Positions 1-7,416 of a stretch of DNA of 22,038 nucleotides are shown in pieces. The stretch's first letter is position 1, and every line of letters begins with the position of its first letter. The position numbers were made by a program, and so were the translations under genes. The stretch is from Polyangiaceae bacterium (GTDB lineage: Bacteria > Myxococcota > Polyangia > Polyangiales > Polyangiaceae). The notes below the pieces were generated by a model that was given only the letters and a program-made list of their open reading frames with translations, made no database searches and was not told the origin of the DNA. The stretch covers positions 1-22,038 of the forward strand of contig JAICTU010000095.1 of the NCBI GenBank assembly GCA_025936205.1, given 5' to 3'.

Positions 1-2098
1 CGAACAGCGCGGTCTCGACGTTGGGCTCGATGCCCGCCTTTCCGATGGCCCGCGCCACGGCATGCCGCACCGGGAAGCTCGACTCCGGCGTGAGCAAGCC
101 GATCAGCGCGTCGGAGGTGCCGGCGATCGGGCGCGTGATCAGCGTCTCCAGGAAGCACGCCTGGCGCACCTGATCCTGCGGGGTGTTGCCGCTGTACTGC
201 TTGATCTTCTCGGCGACCGTGACGAAGTCCTCGTCCTTGGCGACCCAGGCCAGCGCCGCACAGGCCTCCAGCCGGCTCTGCTCGTTCTCCTTCGGGTCTT
301 CGATGTATTTGACCAGCGGCTGAAAGGCTCGGTGGTCACCCCACTCGGAGAAGCCGTCGGCGGCGCCCCAGCCGATCGCGCGCAAGCTCATGCCCAGGAT
401 CGCCATGCCGCCGGACATCAGCGACTCCATGGTGGCGTCCGCCTTCTCCGGCCGGCGCTGCAGCGAGTTGATCAGCACGGGCCAGGTCGGCTCGTCCTTC
501 ATCATACCGGCGTAGCGCAGCGCGCTCTGCGCCACGACCCACTCCTCCGGCATCGGCGGCTGCTGCCCCTCGAGCGGCAGGGCCTTCTTGGGGTTGGCCC
601 AGGCGCGCAGCGACGGCAGCACCTTCTTCGACTCCATGGTCGCGAGCGCGCGCAAGCCGTTGGCGTGCGGGGAGACCATCTCGCGGATCCAGAACAGCAG
701 CGCGTCCTCCGATTGCTCGCGGATCTGCGCGTGCTTGTCGGGATAGATCTGCGCCAGATCGGCGATCATGCGCGCCGCGATCACGCGCTCCTTGTTGTCG
801 CGCTTGAGCATGATCTCGTAGTCGCTGTCGTCGCCGTAGATCTTCTGCTCGTCCATGCGCAGGCGCGCGGCCAGCGTCGGCACGGCGCGCAGGTCGCCGA
901 TCTCCGCCAGCGCAAACGCCGCCTCCACCTGCCAGTGGATGTGGTTGCCGCGCTGACCCAGATACGCCGCCAGCGCGTCCCCGCCCTTGGGGTCCGCCAG
1001 ATCGTGGATCATCGTGAAGATCTGCCGCGTCTGATGCCACTCCTTGGTGGGCGTCTCGGTGCTCACGCTGCCGAGCGCGAGCACGAGCCCGCTCGTGCCG
1101 ATGCCGTTGCGCAGCGCCTCGAGGAACACCTTCTTCTCCTCGACGTTGGCGCCCTGCAGCTGATCGAGCAGCGGCTTGCGCGCGCGCGCGTCGCCGATCT
1201 TGCCCAGGCCCGGCGCCGCCTGCGCGGCGATGTCGCGGTCCTTGTCGTTGACCAGCGCGATCAGCGCGTCCGTGTACTTGGGCGAGGGGTTGCGCGAGAG
1301 CACCGTCGCCACCAGCTGGCGCACCGAGGGGCTCGCGTCGGTGTGCAGCTCGGCGAGCTTGTCGAGCGAGACCAGCTTGGTGATCTTGTAGGGATCGAAA
1401 GCGTTCGCGCCGTCCAGGCGCTGCACCTGCGAGAGGTGCCCCTGCCGGTACAGGCTCATCACCTCGTCGAACGCCTCCGGCTCGCCCAGCTCCACCAGCG
1501 CCCAGGCGATCTGCGGCTTGCTCTCCGGCGCCGCTTCTTTCAGCGCGACCAGCAGCGGCGCCTTGGCCTTTTCACCCGCGGGCAGGCCGTACTCGACCAG
1601 CGCGATGGCGGCTTGCGCGCGCACCTTCTGGTCCGGCGATTGCAGCGCAGCGATCGCCAGGTCGACACCGGCGGGGTCCTTCGCCCAGGCCAGCTGCTTC
1701 AAGGCTTCTTGCTTGAGCCGCGCGTTGGCGTCGGGATCCTTGGCCCACTTCTCCCACTGCGGCAGCTGGTCCGCCTTGCTCATCATCAGCGTCTGCGTGG
1801 TGAGCTGCGCGACCTTCTCGGGCGTCATCTGCTCTTTATCGAGCTGCGTGTTGACGCCGAGGAAGAGCGCGCCAGCCGCTGCGATCAGCGCCACCAGCCC
1901 GAGCGCGACGAAGGGCTTCACCTTGCCCTTCTTGAAGTCGCCACCGCCGGGATCACCGATGCCCCCCGGGTAACCCATGCCGCCACCGCCGCGCGCGACA
2001 TCACCGTCGTCCGGGGGCCACTTGGCCATCTGCACCACGGGGAGCGGTGCGAGAGGCGGGCGAATTGCGGACGTTGACGCGGCGTTCATTTCGAGCAT
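1..2098 (-). CDS. Membrane-anchored HEAT-repeat protein, 3' end outside window
   Basis: About 699 residues are visible and the C-terminus lies beyond the left edge. The N-terminus is cytoplasmic-looking and glycine/proline-rich (residues 1-58, including GGGGMGYPGGIGDPGGG). A single transmembrane helix follows at about 61-82 (KPFVALGLVALIAAAGALF). The rest is a long array of alpha-helical HEAT-like repeats with recurring pieces such as VRAQAAIALVEYG, DIAAQAAPGLGKIGD, VEAAFALAEIGDLRAVPTLAARL and LEACAALAWVA. HEAT arrays are protein-binding scaffolds; no catalytic motif is visible. I chose the ATG at 2098 because GGAGG lies 4 bases upstream. The ATG at 2089 or 2029 is possible. The gene is divergent from the protease gene at 2244. 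The partner and function are unknown. Confidence 0.85.
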   Translation of the reverse strand, partial: MLEMNAASTSAIRPPLAPLPVVQMAKWPPDDGDVARGGGGMGYPGGIGDPGGGDFKKGKVKPFVALGLVALIAAAGALFLGVNTQLDKEQMTPEKVAQLTTQTLMMSKADQLPQWEKWAKDPDANARLKQEALKQLAWAKDPAGVDLAIAALQSPDQKVRAQAAIALVEYGLPAGEKAKAPLLVALKEAAPESKPQIAWALVELGEPEAFDEVMSLYRQGHLSQVQRLDGANAFDPYKITKLVSLDKLAELHTDASPSVRQLVATVLSRNPSPKYTDALIALVNDKDRDIAAQAAPGLGKIGDARARKPLLDQLQGANVEEKKVFLEALRNGIGTSGLVLALGSVSTETPTKEWHQTRQIFTMIHDLADPKGGDALAAYLGQRGNHIHWQVEAAFALAEIGDLRAVPTLAARLRMDEQKIYGDDSDYEIMLKRDNKERVIAARMIADLAQIYPDKHAQIREQSEDALLFWIREMVSPHANGLRALATMESKKVLPSLRAWANPKKALPLEGQQPPMPEEWVVAQSALRYAGMMKDEPTWPVLINSLQRRPEKADATMESLMSGGMAILGMSLRAIGWGAADGFSEWGDHRAFQPLVKYIEDPKENEQSRLEACAALAWVAKDEDFVTVAEKIKQYSGNTPQDQVRQACFLETLITRPIAGTSDALIGLLTPESSFPVRHAVARAIGKAGIEPNVETALF

Positions 2099-2243
2099 GT
2101 AGCCTCCGAGAGTACGCGCACGCTACTCGGAATGGGGGTCTAGCCTCAAGGCCGGTTCGGAGGGCTCGTCCCGACGGCCTCTGGGCCAGGAGGTTTGGCT
2201 CGGCGCCGCGCGTCAGTGTGAGTCCCCAGGAATTGCCCGATCC

Positions 2244-2960
2244 ATGGCTGCTCATGCCAACCTGCGCCTTCCCCACATGCCCCTCGCTCGCCCTCTCAGC
2301 GTGGCTTTCGCCGTCACGGGCGTGGTCGCGCTGCTGTCGTTCCTGCTTCCGCCGGGATGGCAGTCGACGGGCGTCGGATTGTGCCTGGTCGGCGCCACCT
2401 ACCTGCTGGTGCTGCGCGGCGATGCCGAGACCATCCGCCACTACGGGCTCGGCCTGGGCGGAGCGTTCGAGCCGGTGCCGCTCGAATGGCAACGCTTGTT
2501 GCGCGCGTTCGTGACCAGCCTGCGCTGGGCGTTCGCCTGCGCAGTGCTGTTCTTCCCGGCATTCTGGGTGGGCTTCGTCGGCTGGTGGAGCCCTCCACGC
2601 GGCTTCGAGTGGCCACCGCCGCCCGGCATCGACCTGGTGCTGACCCAGATCCTCGGCATCGCGGTGCCCGAGGAGATGTTCTACCGGGGCTACGTGCAGA
2701 CGGCGCTCGACGACGCCTTCCGCTGGCGCTTTCAAGTCTTCGGCGCACCGCTCGGCGCCGGCGTGCTCCTGGGCAGCATCGTATTTGCGCTCGGCCACTT
2801 CGCAACCCACGCCCACGTGGCGCGGCTGGCCGTCTTCTTCCCGTCGCTGGTGTTCGGCTGGCTGCGCGCACGCAGCGGCGGCGTCGGCGCTTCGATCCTG
2901 TTTCACGCCTCGTGCAATCTGTACTCGGCGTGGCTCACGGACGGGTACTATCCCCACTGA
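2244..2960 (+). CDS. CPBP/CAAX-type intramembrane metal-independent (glutamic) protease
   Basis: This 238-residue integral membrane protein has about seven hydrophobic segments (near residues 18-36, 44-57, 93-115, 129-142, 171-187, 195-207 and 216-231). It carries the family's motif set: E143-E144-xxx-R148 (PEEMFYRGY), H185 (ALGHF) and the H221/N225 motif (FHASCN). The CPBP (Abi/CAAX-protease) family cleaves substrates within the membrane. In myxobacteria some members act as myxosortases that process MYXO-CTERM surface proteins, but no MYXO-CTERM substrate is visible here, so that assignment is only a possibility. The ATG at 2244 was chosen with AGGA about 11 bases upstream; the in-frame ATG at 2277 is an alternative. 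The stop is 9 bases from the convergent HepT-like gene. Confidence 0.88.
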   Translation: MAAHANLRLPHMPLARPLSVAFAVTGVVALLSFLLPPGWQSTGVGLCLVGATYLLVLRGDAETIRHYGLGLGGAFEPVPLEWQRLLRAFVTSLRWAFACAVLFFPAFWVGFVGWWSPPRGFEWPPPPGIDLVLTQILGIAVPEEMFYRGYVQTALDDAFRWRFQVFGAPLGAGVLLGSIVFALGHFATHAHVARLAVFFPSLVFGWLRARSGGVGASILFHASCNLYSAWLTDGYYPH

Positions 2961-2969
2961 GCCGGCACG

Positions 2970-3401
2970 TCAGCTCGAGCGCTGTGCCTGCGCCCAGATG
3001 CTCACCTCGCGCGCGAAGCTTTCGAGGTCGGCGAGCCCCGTGTGCGCAGCTTCGAAGCAGCGCGGAACATCAAGACCCGCGTAGCCGTGGGCGACAACAT
3101 TGCGCAGGCCTATCGCCTGCGCCAGGGCTCGGGCCGTCTTGGCGGTGATGACCCGCTGCTGCTCCAGGCGCCCGAAGCTCTCCGCGAGCGAAGCGGCCGC
3201 AGGCCAGCGCTCGTCCGCGATCAGGTGGCTCGCGATATCGGCGCAGCTCTGGACAGATAGCATCAGGTTGAAGGCCACCAGATCGAGCACGTCGCGGTTG
3301 TTCTGTAACGCTTCCAACGTGGGAGGGGCGTGAGCGCGCACGCGCCCGATCCGATCGCTCAACTCGGCGAGCTTGGCGGCCAACAGATCGCGATTAACCA
3401 C
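2970..3401 (-). CDS. hepT: HepT-like HEPN toxin (DUF86 ribonuclease)
   Basis: This 143-residue, mostly helical HEPN protein carries the HepT catalytic signature Rx4HxY as R100-NVVA-H105-G-Y107. In characterised HepT/MntA pairs, HepT is an RNase and the motif tyrosine is modified with AMP by MntA, which silences the toxin. The reading frame is open further upstream to 3545, but that extension lies inside the antitoxin gene and looks like arginine-rich shadow. I therefore place the start at GTG 3401, which overlaps the last 8 bases of the antitoxin gene (3394-3401). That overlap implies translational coupling with the antitoxin made first. The length fits the family. Confidence 0.85.
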   Translation of the reverse strand: MVNRDLLAAKLAELSDRIGRVRAHAPPTLEALQNNRDVLDLVAFNLMLSVQSCADIASHLIADERWPAAASLAESFGRLEQQRVITAKTARALAQAIGLRNVVAHGYAGLDVPRCFEAAHTGLADLESFAREVSIWAQAQRSS

Positions 3402-3813
3402 GCTCGAACCCCTGCTCCGCCACGCGCGCGATCCAGGCGTCCCGCTGCCGATGATACCAAGGCCGGTCCGTCTCGAGCTGCGCCAGTGTTCGCGAGCGCC
3501 ACAGCGCATACGCTCCGGGGCGGGCCTCGAAGACAGGGTCGCCATCGGCGATCAACGCCTCGAGCAGCGGGATGGACGCCTGCGGCGCGGAGGTGATATC
3601 GACCTCGAGCCCCAGCCGCGAGGAGAGCGCCGCGCCCAAGGCACCCAGCAACTCCGGTGGAGCCTCCACAGCGAGGTCCAGATCCGAGCTCGGCGTGGCT
3701 GTACCGCGAGCACGCGATCCAAAGAGGATCGCCAGCCTCACCTCTGGAAATTCACCCAGCACTTCGCGGATGGCTCGCAGCGATTCGAGGTCGACCTGGC
3801 CGCACCCGGACAC
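3394..3813 (-). CDS. mntA: MntA-like minimal nucleotidyltransferase antitoxin
   Basis: This 139-residue protein has the minimal nucleotidyltransferase motif GSx10DxD at G32-S33 to D44-L-D46, inside AILFGSRARGT...SSDLDLAV. A third acidic residue is D72 in LEVDI. Known MntA antitoxins transfer AMP groups onto the tyrosine of the HepT Rx4HxY motif. The gene precedes and overlaps hepT by 8 bases. The frame is open upstream to 4017, but the family alignment begins only near the GTG at 3813, and starting there gives the usual family length. No Shine-Dalgarno sequence precedes this GTG. An extended -10-like element ends 6 bases upstream, so the transcript may be leaderless. Confidence 0.85.
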   Translation of the reverse strand: MSGCGQVDLESLRAIREVLGEFPEVRLAILFGSRARGTATPSSDLDLAVEAPPELLGALGAALSSRLGLEVDITSAPQASIPLLEALIADGDPVFEARPGAYALWRSRTLAQLETDRPWYHRQRDAWIARVAEQGFERG

Positions 3814-3819
3814 TCGAGC

Positions 3820-3828
3820 AGGATAGCA
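3820..3828 (-). promoter_or_regulatory. Possible extended -10 element for the mntA-hepT operon
   Basis: Read on the minus strand, the sequence is TGCTATCCT, a reasonable extended -10 (TGnTATAAT-like). It is followed by six bases (gctcga) and then the GTG proposed as the mntA start. Transcription would begin at or next to the start codon, giving a leaderless message and explaining the missing ribosome binding site. I see no convincing -35 box, which an extended -10 can lack. Confidence 0.3.
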
Positions 3829-3859
3829 CGGGTGGCGGAGCCATGCGTGGCGCGTCGGA

Positions 3860-5875
3860 TTGACACAACGGACTGCAGGCCGAACTGCGAACGATGGGCG
3901 TGTACAGCCCCCGATAACGGACACTAGCTTGCTAAGGGGAGACCGACGGCAGGTTCCCCTGGACACGCTCAGCACATTGACCGCCTGGCTCGCGGGATTT
4001 TTTGCCTGCGCCGCCATTCACTACGCGATCCACTGGTGGCTCTCGCGCAAGGAGCGGGTGCTGCTCGTATTCTGCCTCCAATGCGTCGCGTACAGCGCCT
4101 TCTGCGTGGCGATGGCGGGATATTTTCGGGCCAAGACCATCGCCGACGTGCAAGCCACGCTCGACCGATTCGTCACCATTGGCGTGCTCGCGCATGGCGT
4201 AGCCCTGCACTTCTATGCAGAGCTGGGCGGACGCCGCGACCGAGCCGTACGCCTGCTGCTGACGGGCTGGCTCGTCGCGCTCGCCCTGCTCAATCAATGG
4301 GTACCGGTGCGCGGCGTAGTCCTGGAGCTGCAAACGGTGCAACTGCCGGGCGGCGCCACGAGCGTGTTGCCGATCCGCACTCCGCCCGGTGCGACCCTGG
4401 TCCTGCTCTATGTGGCCGTGGTGCTGGTGCATTGCTATGGCTTGTTCGTTGTCCAGCTGATCTGGCGGCGCGATCGCAGCGGTTCGCTCCTGCTCGCCCT
4501 CGGCTCCGCCGCGATCCTGAGCAGCGCAGTGCTCGCCCTGCTCGTCGATTTTGCGCACCTGCGCGCACCGGTCCCCGGCGCATGGCCACACGCTCTGTTC
4601 GTGCTCTGCGCGACACTTTTCTTGTCGCGCGAGTACTCGGCGCGCGGCAGGCGCCTCGCAGCGAGCGAAACGGAGCTGCGCGCGCACCGCGAGCGGCTGG
4701 AGGAGCTGGTGGCACAACGCACGCTCGAGCTCAGCGCCGCCAAGGAAGACGCCGAGCGCGCCAGCCGCGCCAAGAGCCTCTTCTTGGCGCACATGTCGCA
4801 CGAGATCCGCAACCCGCTGCACGCCATGCTGGCCTACACGCAGAGCCTGGAGCGCGATCCGGCGCTGGGCCGCGCGCAGCGGAACAAGCTCGACGTGGTC
4901 AGCTCCAGCGGCAAACACCTGCAGACGCTGATCAGCGACGTGCTGGAGATGTCGAAGATCGAGGCGGGCCGCCCCGAGCTGGTCGAGGGCCGCTTCGACC
5001 CGTGGGCAACGCTGGTCGAGGTCGAGCGCATGTTCTCGGGCGAGGCCGCCGCCAAGGGCATCCAGCTCGCGATCGAGCGCGCTTCCGAGCTGCCGCGCGC
5101 GCTGCTCGGCGACGGACCCAAGGTCAAACAGACCCTGATCAACCTGGCCAGCAATGCCCTCAAGTTCACGAAGCAGGGCTCGGTCCGCGTGCAGGCGTCC
5201 TCGCGGGAGCTCGCAGAAGGCCTGGTCCAGGTCGAAATCGTGGTCGCGGACACCGGCGTCGGCATCGCGGCGCAGGACCTCGCGCGCATGTTCCAGCCCT
5301 TCGAGCAGCTCGACGCGGGCAAGCGCGCGGGCGGCTCGGGGCTGGGGCTCGCCATCAGCCTGGCGCACGCGCGGCTGATGAGCGGCGACCTGCGCGTGGA
5401 GAGCACCCCGGGCGCCGGCAGCAGCTTCAGCTTCAGCTATGTGGCGAAGCGCGTCGAGCCGGAGGCGCCCGCGATGCTCGAACCGAACGGCGCCTCGGGG
5501 GCAACGCGCCGGAAGGTGCTGGTCGTGGACGACGTCGCCATCAACCGCGAGATCCTCGCGGACCTGCTCACGGAGACCGGCTTCGAGACGCGCACGGCAG
5601 CAGCCGGCGCCGTCGCGCTCGACATTCACGCCGACTGGTGCCCCGATCTCGTACTGCTCGACCTGCGCATGCCCGGAATGGACGGTCTCGAGGCCATCCA
5701 GCGGCTCAGGGCGGCAGGGTCTCGCGCGCTGATCGGAGCGCTCACCGCCAGCACGCTGGAGCAGGACGAACGCGACGCCCTGGATTTCGGTGCCGACTTC
5801 TTCCTGCGCAAGCCGTTCGAGGATCAGGAGCTGCTGGACAGGGTCGGGAGCCTCCTCACTGGTGTGCCCGGATAG
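3860..5875 (+). CDS. Seven-helix membrane hybrid histidine kinase with receiver domain
   Basis: Numbered from 3860, this has up to 671 residues. The N-terminal sensor is an array of about seven membrane helices (residues 43-61, 68-88, 104-120, 131-148, 177-200, 207-230 and 241-256), with no obvious periplasmic ligand domain. A coiled linker (262-305) leads to the H-box (HMSHEIRNPL, phosphorylated His314). The N-box (NLASNALKF, 428-436), G1 (DTGVGIA, 464-470), F-box (FEQLD, 481-485) and G2 (GSGLGLAIS, 492-500) follow. The C-terminal receiver has D557-D558, phospho-acceptor D601, T629 and K651. There is no DNA-binding output, so a phosphorelay to another protein is likely. The start is uncertain: 3860 is a TTG without a Shine-Dalgarno, and TTG 3929 is an alternative. 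The first 35 residues look non-native. Confidence 0.9.
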   Translation: MTQRTAGRTANDGRVQPPITDTSLLRGDRRQVPLDTLSTLTAWLAGFFACAAIHYAIHWWLSRKERVLLVFCLQCVAYSAFCVAMAGYFRAKTIADVQATLDRFVTIGVLAHGVALHFYAELGGRRDRAVRLLLTGWLVALALLNQWVPVRGVVLELQTVQLPGGATSVLPIRTPPGATLVLLYVAVVLVHCYGLFVVQLIWRRDRSGSLLLALGSAAILSSAVLALLVDFAHLRAPVPGAWPHALFVLCATLFLSREYSARGRRLAASETELRAHRERLEELVAQRTLELSAAKEDAERASRAKSLFLAHMSHEIRNPLHAMLAYTQSLERDPALGRAQRNKLDVVSSSGKHLQTLISDVLEMSKIEAGRPELVEGRFDPWATLVEVERMFSGEAAAKGIQLAIERASELPRALLGDGPKVKQTLINLASNALKFTKQGSVRVQASSRELAEGLVQVEIVVADTGVGIAAQDLARMFQPFEQLDAGKRAGGSGLGLAISLAHARLMSGDLRVESTPGAGSSFSFSYVAKRVEPEAPAMLEPNGASGATRRKVLVVDDVAINREILADLLTETGFETRTAAAGAVALDIHADWCPDLVLLDLRMPGMDGLEAIQRLRAAGSRALIGALTASTLEQDERDALDFGADFFLRKPFEDQELLDRVGSLLTGVPG

Positions 5876-5899
5876 CAAAGGCTGGCGCGTTCGGCGCAG

Positions 5900-5931
5900 T
5901 CGCTGGCGCGGTTTGCGCCGGCCGCCAGCGA
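5900..5931 (+). terminator. Stem-loop downstream of the histidine kinase gene
   Basis: A perfect 9-base inverted repeat (TCGCTGGCG at 5900-5908 and CGCCAGCGA at 5923-5931) encloses a 14-base loop that can itself pair CGG with CCG. It lies 25 bases after the kinase stop and 25 bases before the next start. No T-run follows, so it could terminate transcription, stabilise the 3' end or affect the downstream gene. Confidence 0.45.
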
Positions 5932-5955
5932 TCTGCTGAGCTACCCTTGCTCTGC

Positions 5956-7416
5956 ATGAGCTGCCGAATCCAGAGCAAGCTCCCGTTGGCACTGAGCATC
6001 GGGGTGGTGGCATGTGGTGGAACAGCGTCCAACGACCAGCGGCCGCCGCCCGATTTGCCCCCCGAGACGCCGCACGAGTCTCTGGGGCAGCCGGTGCCGC
6101 TGGGCGGCACTGACCAATGCCCACCTCGCCCGCTCACGCTGGCGGATACGCTGGCAGCAGCGCTCGAGGACGTGCGCGAGCAGCCGGCAGCCTCCCGGCC
6201 GTTCCTGCGCTACGTGAGCACGGCGCAATTTCGGCCCAGCTGCGACACCCAGGACCGCGCGCTGGAGCGGGCGAGGCTGGCGGTGAGCAAGATCATCAAC
6301 TCCATGAGTCGCGAGCCCCGAGCGGTCGTTCCAGCAGCGGTGGGGCCCGAGGGGTTACTCTTGCGCCTGGACCTGCGCGACTACGGCTGGCAACAGCCCG
6401 TCACGATCTCGGGGCAAAGCTTCCCCGATGCATGGCAGGCCATCGCGCGGAACGCCGCGATCGCTCTCGAGCTGCAAGGCGGAACAGCCAGCGAGCTCGA
6501 GCGCGAGCTGGGCACGCGCGTGCCCGTGCTCTCGTCGAACGCCTTCGTGGCCACCGCGGTGAAAGGCGAGCTGTACTACGCCGTCCTGCAGCTGCCCTCG
6601 ACGCTCGGCGAGCTGAAGCTCCAGCTCGGCATCAGCGGGGATGAAGACCTCGAGCACGGGTCGTGGGCGCGCGCCGCGTTTTCAAACTCCGGGCACAGCA
6701 CGCAGGATCGCGGCGTGGCACGCTATCGGGGCAGTGCGCTCGGAGCGGGCTACTTCTGGCAGACCTTCGACTACGCGCCCTCCGCGCGTTCGGATGCGCT
6801 CTACCTCGAACCACTCTCGACACAGGCGGACGCCCATCAGGTGATGTTCTCCTTGCCCAATGGGCTGCCCGCCTACTTCGCGAGCGACGGCGACGGTGCG
6901 CGCCTGACCGAAGCGCGCTTCGTGATCGACCCGGCTCAGAACAACGGCCACACCTGGGTCATGGGCTCCTGCACCAGCTGCCACAACGCCGGCATGGTCA
7001 CGCTCACGGATGCGGCGCGCAGCTTCGCCGAGGCCAACACCGAGCTGTTCACGGACGCTCAGCTGGCACGCATCCGGGAGAGCTTCCTCCCCGAGAGCGT
7101 GCTGCAGGCGCTCATGGACGGCGACAGTGACACCATCCAGACCGCAGCCGAACGCGCGGGCCAGCCCCGGGGGACTCCGGAGCCAGTGTCGCGCCTCACC
7201 CTGGATTACGAGCTCACCCTCACCTTCGATGGTCTGGCGGCCGAGCTCTTTCTCGACCGCGCGTCGTTGATCGAACAGCTACCGCGCCTGCCCGAAGAGA
7301 TCGCCGCCGCCGCGACGTCGGGGAGGTTGGAGCGCTCCGTGTTCGAGGCGCGTTACCTGGAAGCGGCCTGCGCGCTGTACGCGACGGCCGAGAGCTCACC
7401 GGTGGGGTGCCCGTGA
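5956..7416 (+). CDS. Secreted lipoprotein with one CXXCH haem motif (cytochrome-like), copy 1
   Basis: This 486-residue protein starts with a lipoprotein signal peptide (LALSIGVVAC, lipidated Cys20), so it is predicted on the cell envelope. A proline-rich spacer leads to conserved blocks shared with the next gene: RPFLRYVS (81-88), RLDLRDYGW (137-145), QDRxVxRYRG (250-259) and FSLPNGLPAYF (298-308). A single c-type haem attachment motif follows, C339-T-S-C-H343. Both paralogues end with a cysteine-containing tail (CALYAT...PVGCP here). These blocks resemble a broad family of uncharacterised secreted cytochrome-like proteins known from Proteobacteria, Myxococcota and Planctomycetes. Redox partner and substrate are unknown. 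The frame is open far upstream through the kinase gene as shadow; ATG 5956 is the start that gives the signal peptide. No clear Shine-Dalgarno is seen. Confidence 0.82.
   Translation: MSCRIQSKLPLALSIGVVACGGTASNDQRPPPDLPPETPHESLGQPVPLGGTDQCPPRPLTLADTLAAALEDVREQPAASRPFLRYVSTAQFRPSCDTQDRALERARLAVSKIINSMSREPRAVVPAAVGPEGLLLRLDLRDYGWQQPVTISGQSFPDAWQAIARNAAIALELQGGTASELERELGTRVPVLSSNAFVATAVKGELYYAVLQLPSTLGELKLQLGISGDEDLEHGSWARAAFSNSGHSTQDRGVARYRGSALGAGYFWQTFDYAPSARSDALYLEPLSTQADAHQVMFSLPNGLPAYFASDGDGARLTEARFVIDPAQNNGHTWVMGSCTSCHNAGMVTLTDAARSFAEANTELFTDAQLARIRESFLPESVLQALMDGDSDTIQTAAERAGQPRGTPEPVSRLTLDYELTLTFDGLAAELFLDRASLIEQLPRLPEEIAAAATSGRLERSVFEARYLEAACALYATAESSPVGCP

Noticed and set aside
62..2077. 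671-codon plus-strand open frame
   Set aside because: It is antisense to the HEAT-repeat gene. Its product is rich in Arg/Leu/His/Gln without domains, as expected from the opposite strand of GC-rich coding DNA.
2099..2243. Promoter and partial inverted repeat (CCGAG...CTCGG) in the divergent gap
   Set aside because: The arms are only five bases and no -10 box of reasonable quality follows the TTGAGG on the minus strand.
3860..3888. TTGACA as a -35 box for the kinase
   Set aside because: The hexamer is perfect, but nothing resembling a -10 box lies 16-18 bases downstream.
4036..5955. Long upstream extension of the first cytochrome-like gene
   Set aside because: It is an out-of-frame reading of the kinase gene. 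The lipoprotein signal begins at 5956.
3932..6124. 730-codon minus-strand open frame across the kinase gene
   Set aside because: It shadows the kinase, which has all catalytic boxes. The frame spans the gap and the next gene's start and shows no motif.
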